DNA of 8,712 bases from Candidatus Sumerlaeota bacterium (lineage in GTDB: Bacteria; Sumerlaeota; Sumerlaeia; JADFCT01), in assembly GCA_017161665.1 (NCBI GenBank), contig JADFCT010000149.1:1-8712 (forward strand), given 5' to 3'. Below the pieces are notes generated by a model that worked only from the letters and a program-made list of their open reading frames with translations, did not search any database and was not told the origin of the DNA. The position numbers were made by a program, and so were the translations under genes. Position 1 is the stretch's first letter; the number at the start of each line of letters is the position of its first letter. Positions 1 to 4,651 of this stretch are shown here, piece by piece.

Positions 1-87
1 AGCGGAGCCCTGGGGCAGAAAACAGGCGACTGAGGCGCCGGCGCGATTTTTGCCGCGCAGCGCGCAAAAAGCGTGACGGCGCCGACG
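1..87 (+). repeat. Hairpin-forming dispersed repeat, copy 1 (may continue upstream of the window)
   Basis: This stretch matches 4525-4611 in the same orientation with only three differences (positions 15, 20 and 25); from 26 to 87 the copies are identical. Bases 34-57 can pair with 61-83 into a long imperfect hairpin: a 7-bp GC stem, a mismatch, four pairs, a mismatch, a 7-bp stem containing TTTTTGC/GCAAAAA, a bulged C, and three more pairs around a tiny loop. The copy begins at the window edge, so its left end is unknown. It lies far upstream of the MEDS gene. It could be a REP-like mobile repeat, a transcript-end or RNA-stability hairpin, or a leader element. Confidence 0.9.
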
Positions 88-122
88 CCCATCCGGCAGC
101 GACTCAACATTTTCAAGAGAAA

Positions 123-138
123 GAGAGAGAGAGAGAGA
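123..138 (+). repeat. (GA)8 dinucleotide tract
   Basis: Eight perfect GA units sit in a longer purine-rich run (about 115-140) in the leader upstream of the MEDS gene. Such tracts vary in length by slippage. Here it lies outside any supported reading frame, so a length change could only affect transcription or leader RNA, not a protein. Confidence 0.9.
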
Positions 139-227
139 GGACATCGAGTCGAAAAAGGAGATGTATTTCTACAGGCCCAATGATCGCGAATCCCCTTTCA
201 CCCTTTCACCACAAGCCCACAAAAACC

Positions 228-257
228 TTGAGTTTTGCGGGGGGACGCCGATAAATT
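228..257 (+). promoter_or_regulatory. Weak sigma-70-like promoter candidate for the MEDS/kinase operon
   Basis: A TTGAGT box (228-233) and a TAAATT box (252-257) are separated by 18 bases, close to the sigma-70 consensus arrangement. Transcription from here would start about 115 bases before the MEDS start codon. An 8-bp tandem repeat (CCCTTTCA twice, 193-208) lies just upstream and could be a regulator site. This is pattern matching only; the host sigma-factor preferences are unknown. Confidence 0.25.
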
Positions 258-363
258 AACTTCGGTTCATGGAGATCCGGGAGCGAAAAAAATCCGGAGG
301 CGGAATGCCGGGGGCGAGACGTCCATGGCGCCGCCCCATTTCAGGTCAAACGCTTTCAGAGGC

Positions 364-370
364 AAGGAGG
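364..370 (+). promoter_or_regulatory. Strong ribosome binding site for the MEDS gene
   Basis: AAGGAGG lies eight bases before ATG 379. This decides the start: the reading frame stays open upstream to about 235, but the in-frame ATG at 325 and the TTG at 235 have no comparable site. Confidence 0.85.
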
Positions 371-378
371 GCAGGCCC

Positions 379-1011
379 ATGTGTAACGTGAAAGAGAGAA
401 GAACCATCTCGCTGGGCTTTTCCAATGAAACCGTCCCGGAAGGACAGCATGTCTGCTACATTTACAATGACGATACCGAGCGGCGGCGCGTCATGGCGAA
501 GTATCTGGAAAGCGGCATGTTGGCCGGGGAAAAACTCCTCTATCTGGTGGACGTGATGACACCCGAAGAAATGCTGGATTGCCTGGAAGAACTGGGCGTT
601 GATGTCCGATCGAAGGCAAAGGATTTGACGGTGGCCGAAGCGGGACCGGCCTATTGTCCCAAAGGATCGTTCAACGCAGACGAAATGCTGGATGCGGTGA
701 AAGATTTTTACTATCAGGCGCTGGACGAGGGCTATGTCGGAGCGCGGGGAACCGGGGAAATGAGCTGGTGTCTGGTCGAGGGGCGCGCGGACGAGGCCTC
801 GCTCATGGATTATGAGGCGCGTCTGAATCTGCTGGTGGCCGAGCACCCTTACACCGCCTGCTGCCAATACGACGCGCGGCGCTTTGACGGACATATCATC
901 ATGGACGTGCTCAGTGTCCATCCGATGATGATTGTCCGGGGGCAACTGGTGAAGAATCCTTTTTTTGTTGAACCGGAGACATTCCTCGCCGAGTATCGCG
1001 CCCGCTCTTAA
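379..1011 (+). CDS. MEDS-domain (DcmR-type) sensory protein
   Basis: This 210-residue protein consists almost wholly of one MEDS domain (methanogen/methylotroph, DcmR sensory domain), a family thought to sense small organic molecules such as simple hydrocarbon derivatives. The visible family signature is HVCYIYNDDTER at residues 24-35, a GMLAGEKLLYLVD segment at 46-58, GTGEMSW at 124-130, CQYD at 162-165, and a C-terminal VHPMMI...KNPFF stretch at 180-196. There is no signal peptide, membrane segment, DNA-binding domain or kinase domain, so it should be a cytoplasmic single-domain input protein. Cysteines at 26, 131, 161 and 162 are notable. The start at 379 is chosen for its excellent ribosome site. 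The hybrid kinase gene begins nine bases after the stop, and the kinase gene's AAGGA site overlaps that stop codon, implying co-translation and joint function. The ligand cannot be read from sequence. Confidence 0.9.
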   Translation: MCNVKERRTISLGFSNETVPEGQHVCYIYNDDTERRRVMAKYLESGMLAGEKLLYLVDVMTPEEMLDCLEELGVDVRSKAKDLTVAEAGPAYCPKGSFNADEMLDAVKDFYYQALDEGYVGARGTGEMSWCLVEGRADEASLMDYEARLNLLVAEHPYTACCQYDARRFDGHIIMDVLSVHPMMIVRGQLVKNPFFVEPETFLAEYRARS

Positions 1012-1020
1012 GGATATTCC

Positions 1021-3915
1021 ATGACGCCGTCGATCACTACAGATCCCGCGAGCCTTGGCCGCATCCTGCTGTTACAAAGCACGCTCCAAGCCTCGCCGGA
1101 CGAAGCACAATTGGCGGACATGCTGTCCGGCGAATTTACACGACTGCCCGGTGTCCGCCGTTGTGTCATTTGTATTGAAGGCCGGATGGTATCTTCCGGG
1201 AATAATTCCCTGAACCCGCTCCCGAATTGCCTCGAATGGATCGCCGAGACGGGCGAACCCTTTGTCGGTTGTCCGCCGAACTGTCCCCATCAGAGCGAAA
1301 TGGGAACGCCCCGCTTTATCTTTCATACCTGCAAACGCGACTACGGCGCCATTTTTCTGGAGATTGCGGATGAGACCGCCTTCGCCCCCTACGCCCCCTT
1401 TGTGGCCAACACGGCCAATCTCGTGGCCCTGCATATCGAAAACACGCGTCGCGGACAGGCCCTCGAAGCCGCGAACCGCGAATTGGATCAAAAAGTCACT
1501 GAGCGAACGCAGGCGCTCCATCAAAGCGAAGAACGCCTGTCGGAAATCAACACCTGCCTCCTGAGTCTGGGCGCCGACTACGACGCCAATGTGTCCCGGT
1601 TGACCGAACTGTGTGGCCGCCTCCTGGGCGCCACCTGCGCCCTCTATAACCGACTGGACGGAGGGCTGCTCCGTACCATGGGCGCCTGGAACACGCCGCC
1701 CGATCTGCCCGCAACGGACCTGCCCGACGGGCACATCTGCTATGATGTCATCCGCAGCGGAAAGCGGGAAACCGTGGTGATCAACCATCTGGATCAGACG
1801 CCCTATTTCCAAACCGATCCCGGCGTTGCCCGGTATGGCTTGAAAACATACGCGGGCCATCCTGTCTTGTGCCATCATCAGTCCGTCGGTACGATTTGTG
1901 TGGTTTTTCAAGAAGATGTGTCGCCCGAAGAAGATGCCCTCCGCGTCCTGAGCATTATCGCCTCCGCCCTGGGCGTCGAGGAACGACGCCGACAAGCCGA
2001 AGTGGACTTGCGACGCGAGAAGGAGCGGTTGCGAAACATTCTGGAAGGAACGAATGTGGGAACCTGGGAATGGAATGTCCAAACCGGCGAAACCCTTTAT
2101 AATGATTTGTGGACCGAAATGATCGGTTATACGCTGGAGGAATTGTCGCCCACGTCCTTTGACACCTGGATCGAACTCGTCCACCCGGATGACCTGATCG
2201 GTAGCAACACCATGCTGGAGCAGCACTTCCGCGGCGAGCGCCCCTTTTATGAAATCGAATGTCGCCTGAAGCACAAGGCAGGGCATTGGATCTGGGTCCT
2301 GGCCCGGGGGAAGGTGATTTCGTGGACCGAGGACGGCAAGCCCTTATGGATGTACGGCACCCATCAGGACATAACGCAGCGCAAGGAAGCCGAGGAACAT
2401 CTGCAACGCTTCAAAACGATTTTTGATTCCGCCAATTACGGCTGCGCCATTGCGGATCTGGATGGAAAACTCGAATACATCAATACCCACCTCGCAACCA
2501 TTCACGGATACGACCCCGACGAATTGATTGGCAAGCATCTGTCGGTCTTCCACAACGCCGAACAAATGCAGGAAGTCACCAAAGTCAATAAGGGCCTGTT
2601 TGAAAAAGGAACGTTTGGCCCACTGGAGCTCTGGCATATCCATAAAGAGGGCGCCCCATTTCCCATGCTGATGACGGGGCTGCTCATCAAAGATAATAAT
2701 GGACGCCCCACACACATGGCCGTGGCGGCCATTGACCTCACCCGGGAAGTGGAACTGGAAAACCAGCTGCGGCAGGCCCAGAAGATGGAGGTCGTGGGGC
2801 AGCTGGCCGGTGGCGTTGCCCACGATTTCAATAATCTGCTCCAAGTCATTCTCGGCTATGGGGATGTCGTCTTGAGCCAAGAAGCGAGCAACAAATTAAT
2901 CCACGAGTCGATCCAGGAAATGGTGAACGCCGGCGAGCGCGCCGCCGCCCTGGTCCGGCAACTCCTGGCCTTCAGCCGGCGACAGGTGCTCACCCTGTGC
3001 GAGATCAATCTCAACGAAGTCGTTCACGACATGTTGAAAATGCTCAAACGCCTGATCGGCGAGCACATTACGCTCAAGTTCCTGGAGGGCGCGAATCTGG
3101 CCTCCGTTCGAGCGGACGCCGGCCAGATCGGCCAGATTCTGGTCAATCTCTGCGTCAATGCCCGCGACGCCATGCAGGAACAAGAAAGCGGGACCATTAC
3201 CATCGAAACGGAAAATGTCTTTATTAGTAAATCCTATTGCGCAAATCACCTCTGGGCCAAACCGGGCCGCCATGTTGTGATGCGGGTGACCGACACAGGC
3301 TGCGGCATGGATGAAGCAATCCAGGAAAAGGTCTTCGAGCCCTTTTTTACAACAAAAGAAGTCGGGAAAGGTTCGGGATTGGGCCTGTCCACTGTTTATG
3401 GATTGATCGATCAGCATAAAGGGTTTGTGCATATCCACAGCGAAGTCGATCATGGCACGGCGGTTGCCATCTATCTCCCCGTATGCGAAGCGCCTGAATC
3501 CGCTCCGGCTTCCTCCCCAACGGAATCGCTTCCCGAAGGGAATGAGACGATCCTTTTGTCGGAAGATGATGATTCGGTGCGGAAACTGACCCGGGCTTTT
3601 CTGGAGCGCGCGGGCTATTCGGTTTTGACCGCCGCCAACGGCGAAGAGGCCCTCGCAGTCCTGGAAAAACGCTCGGCCGACATTGATATGGCCATCCTCG
3701 ATGTGGTCATGCCGAGAGGTGGCGGTCGGACAATCTATGAGCAAATCAAAACACACTATCCCCATATTCGCGTTCTCTTCGCCAGTGGGTACAGTATGAA
3801 CGCCGTCCACACCGGGTTTGTCCTCGAAGAAGGCATGATGTTCATCCAAAAACCCGCGGCCCGAGGCGACCTGCTCCAGAAAGTCCGCGCCATTCTCGAT
3901 GGCGTCGTCGAGTAG
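1021..3915 (+). CDS. Soluble hybrid sensor histidine kinase (Cys-rich N-terminus, GAF, PAS, PAS, HisKA, HATPase, receiver)
   Basis: A 964-residue kinase that autophosphorylates a histidine and passes the phosphate to its own receiver. Domains in order: an N-terminal GAF-like region (about 10-140) with cysteines at 48, 51, 70, 84, 88 and 104 and His90; a coiled-coil linker (about 140-180); a GAF domain (about 175-318); a short charged helix (321-340); PAS 1 (about 335-457, with an HPDD motif); PAS 2 (about 461-578); HisKA with the HDFNNLL box and phospho-acceptor His601; HATPase with N713 (N box), DTGCGM at 758-763 and GKGSGLGL at 782-789; and a receiver (842-960) with acidic D849-D851, phospho-acceptor D894, S922 and K944. 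All catalytic residues are present. There are no membrane segments, so it acts in the cytoplasm. It follows the MEDS gene by nine bases and probably receives that protein's signal. The final phosphotransfer or regulatory target is not in the window. Confidence 0.95.
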   Translation: MTPSITTDPASLGRILLLQSTLQASPDEAQLADMLSGEFTRLPGVRRCVICIEGRMVSSGNNSLNPLPNCLEWIAETGEPFVGCPPNCPHQSEMGTPRFIFHTCKRDYGAIFLEIADETAFAPYAPFVANTANLVALHIENTRRGQALEAANRELDQKVTERTQALHQSEERLSEINTCLLSLGADYDANVSRLTELCGRLLGATCALYNRLDGGLLRTMGAWNTPPDLPATDLPDGHICYDVIRSGKRETVVINHLDQTPYFQTDPGVARYGLKTYAGHPVLCHHQSVGTICVVFQEDVSPEEDALRVLSIIASALGVEERRRQAEVDLRREKERLRNILEGTNVGTWEWNVQTGETLYNDLWTEMIGYTLEELSPTSFDTWIELVHPDDLIGSNTMLEQHFRGERPFYEIECRLKHKAGHWIWVLARGKVISWTEDGKPLWMYGTHQDITQRKEAEEHLQRFKTIFDSANYGCAIADLDGKLEYINTHLATIHGYDPDELIGKHLSVFHNAEQMQEVTKVNKGLFEKGTFGPLELWHIHKEGAPFPMLMTGLLIKDNNGRPTHMAVAAIDLTREVELENQLRQAQKMEVVGQLAGGVAHDFNNLLQVILGYGDVVLSQEASNKLIHESIQEMVNAGERAAALVRQLLAFSRRQVLTLCEINLNEVVHDMLKMLKRLIGEHITLKFLEGANLASVRADAGQIGQILVNLCVNARDAMQEQESGTITIETENVFISKSYCANHLWAKPGRHVVMRVTDTGCGMDEAIQEKVFEPFFTTKEVGKGSGLGLSTVYGLIDQHKGFVHIHSEVDHGTAVAIYLPVCEAPESAPASSPTESLPEGNETILLSEDDDSVRKLTRAFLERAGYSVLTAANGEEALAVLEKRSADIDMAILDVVMPRGGGRTIYEQIKTHYPHIRVLFASGYSMNAVHTGFVLEEGMMFIQKPAARGDLLQKVRAILDGVVE

Positions 3916-4021
3916 GCGGTGAGCCTTCCGCTCCTACGGTCGGCGGTTCCGGATTATGTCATTGTCCCCGCCGCGGCGCATGAATTAGACTGCTTGTGAA
4001 AATCATCGGCGCCCACCGTGT

Positions 4022-4083
4022 CGCGCAGACGTCGCGCCCGTGAGGACGCCGGGCAACTGACATGGGCGAGACGCCCATGCGAC
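4022..4083 (-). repeat. Dispersed repeat of the 'MGVSPMS' type, with perfect hairpin
   Basis: Bases 4061-4068 and 4072-4079 (CATGGGCG / CGCCCATG) form a perfect 8-bp stem with a 3-base loop. Read on the minus strand, the element gives MGVSPMS followed by an Arg/His-rich stretch. I recognise this spurious peptide signature from intergenic repeats of Planctomycetes-like genomes. The family assignment comes from memory; the hairpin is seen directly. Confidence 0.55.
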
Positions 4084-4228
4084 AATCCCGTTCAATTATT
4101 CGAACGAGTTGCCCTATGAGCGGCTCAAGGCGCTCACAACAAATGATGAAAATGACGACGCGACGTGGCGCGGTGGATTTTTTTTTGAACCATGGAGAAT
4201 AGAAGGAAAAGAAGATGGTTGCGCTAAT

Positions 4229-4251
4229 CGCCAAGGCGCGAAGACGCAAAG
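4229..4251 (+). repeat. CGCCAAGGCGCGAAGACGC-type intergenic repeat
   Basis: This short stretch resembles a widespread intergenic repeat built from degenerate 'gc-caag-gcg-cgaag-acg-caaag' units. It has no coding sense in context and lies between other repeat elements. A 5-bp GGGGC/GCCCC hairpin follows at 4258-4270. Only one copy is in the window, so calling it a repeat depends on recognition. Confidence 0.4.
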
Positions 4252-4343
4252 AACCGTGGGGCGCGGCCCCGCTGTCGGATAAGGCCGGCGAAAAGAAATA
4301 AATCCCGTTCTGATGTTGGTCAAACCTTCCCAAGGCCAACAAT

Positions 4344-4407
4344 CTCTGTGGTCTCTGTGCCTCTGTGGTAAAATTCTTTTCACCACAGACGCACAGATAG
4401 CACAGAG
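4344..4407. repeat. 26-bp inverted repeat built from CTCTGTG units
   Basis: The left arm (4344-4369) and right arm (4382-4407) are complementary at 23 of 26 positions, with a 12-base AT-rich loop. Each arm is itself about three copies of a 9-base unit (CTCTGTG plus two bases). It resembles the widespread 'CACAGAG' intergenic repeats that are often mis-annotated as proteins with TTEAQRHR-like sequence; the minus strand here reads FTTEAQRPQR. It could form a long hairpin in RNA or DNA. Confidence 0.85.
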
Positions 4408-4468
4408 TCAAAAAAGGGGATTTTTTTTCCGAGTGCCTATAAGGCCCGTGTCTCAGGATCTAAACATC

Positions 4469-4540
4469 CGCCAAGCCCCGAAGGCGGCGACATATACAAG
4501 CCCAGGGTGGAGCGACCGATAGGGAGCGGAGCCCTGGGTC
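4469..4540 (+). repeat. REP-like intergenic element adjoining the hairpin repeat
   Basis: The element starts with a small CGCC...GGCG palindrome around an AAGCCCCGAA core, then runs through a CATATACAAG spacer to CCCAGGG (4501-4507), which pairs with CCCTGGG (4532-4538). The style matches a common intergenic repeat I recall from planctomycete and verrucomicrobial genomes. Its right part overlaps the start of hairpin repeat copy 2, so the two may be one composite element of about 140 bases. If so, copy 1 at the window start is only its right half. Confidence 0.6.
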
Positions 4541-4611
4541 AGAGAACAAGCGACTGAGGCGCCGGCGCGATTTTTGCCGCGCAGCGCGCAAAAAGCGTGA
4601 CGGCGCCGACG
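4525..4611 (+). repeat. Hairpin-forming dispersed repeat, copy 2
   Basis: This is the second copy of the element at 1-87: 84 of 87 bases are identical, and the hairpin (4558-4607) is perfectly conserved. It ends 40 bases before the glycosidase start codon, so it probably lies within that gene's leader or promoter region. Weaker similarity continues past the repeat (4616-4639 versus 92-115), reaching almost to the ribosome binding site. Confidence 0.9.
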
Positions 4612-4640
4612 GCGGTCCGTCAGTGATTTCAACGTTTCAC

Positions 4641-4646
4641 AGGAGG
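4641..4646 (+). promoter_or_regulatory. Ribosome binding site of the glycosidase gene
   Basis: AGGAGG lies five bases before ATG 4652. It fixes the start codon just ahead of a good signal peptide. Confidence 0.85.
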
Positions 4647-4651
4647 AAACC

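Larger units (their letters stand above)
88..378 (+). other. Gene-free leader of the MEDS/kinase operon
   Basis: About 290 bases lie between hairpin repeat copy 1 and the MEDS start. They contain the (GA)8 tract, a ribosome-site-like AAAAAGGAG at 152-160 directly abutting an ATG at 161, the CCCTTTCA tandem repeat and the promoter candidate. Two short open frames (161-259 and 305-391) are possible, but neither is supported as a gene. The second has GGAGG four bases before its ATG and overlaps the MEDS start. Confidence 0.6.
3916..4651. other. 736-base gene-free region made largely of dispersed repeats
   Basis: No reading frame here has a ribosome site and a recognisable protein. The sequence is a patchwork of repeat elements: one around 4022-4083 with a perfect 8-bp hairpin, a CGCCAAGGCGCGAAGACGC-type element near 4229-4251, a CTCTGTG inverted repeat at 4344-4407, and a REP-like element running into the 87-nt hairpin repeat at 4469-4611. 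T or A runs occur at 4178-4186 and 4410-4428. No clear intrinsic terminator is seen just after the kinase gene. A TATAAG at 4438-4443 could be a -10 box, but it has no convincing -35 partner. Confidence 0.8.

Noticed and set aside
161..259. 32-codon frame after an AAAAAGGAG site
   Set aside because: The ribosome-site-like sequence directly touches the ATG, leaving no usable spacing, and the peptide matches nothing recognisable.
235..378. 48-residue upstream extension of the MEDS protein
   Set aside because: The extension would start at TTG without a ribosome site and has no MEDS character; ATG 379 has an ideal AAGGAGG site.
1072..2286. 404-codon open frame on the minus strand
   Set aside because: It is antisense to the N-terminal, GAF and PAS parts of the kinase, with no ribosome site or family motif; the + strand frame has full domain support.
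4160..4186. Intrinsic terminator ending in nine T residues
   Set aside because: Only a 4-bp CGCG/CGCG stem precedes the T-run, with intervening bases, and it is about 250 bases past the kinase stop; too weak to call.
4344..4407. CRISPR array from the repeated CTCTGTG units
   Set aside because: The units are about 9 bases with no spacers and form two inverted arms, which is not the geometry of a CRISPR array; no cas gene is present.
3959..4411. 150-codon minus-strand frame through the intergenic region
   Set aside because: Its translation is made of repeat-derived peptides (TTEAQRPQR and MGVSPMS-type stretches) that arise from intergenic repeats, not from a protein gene.
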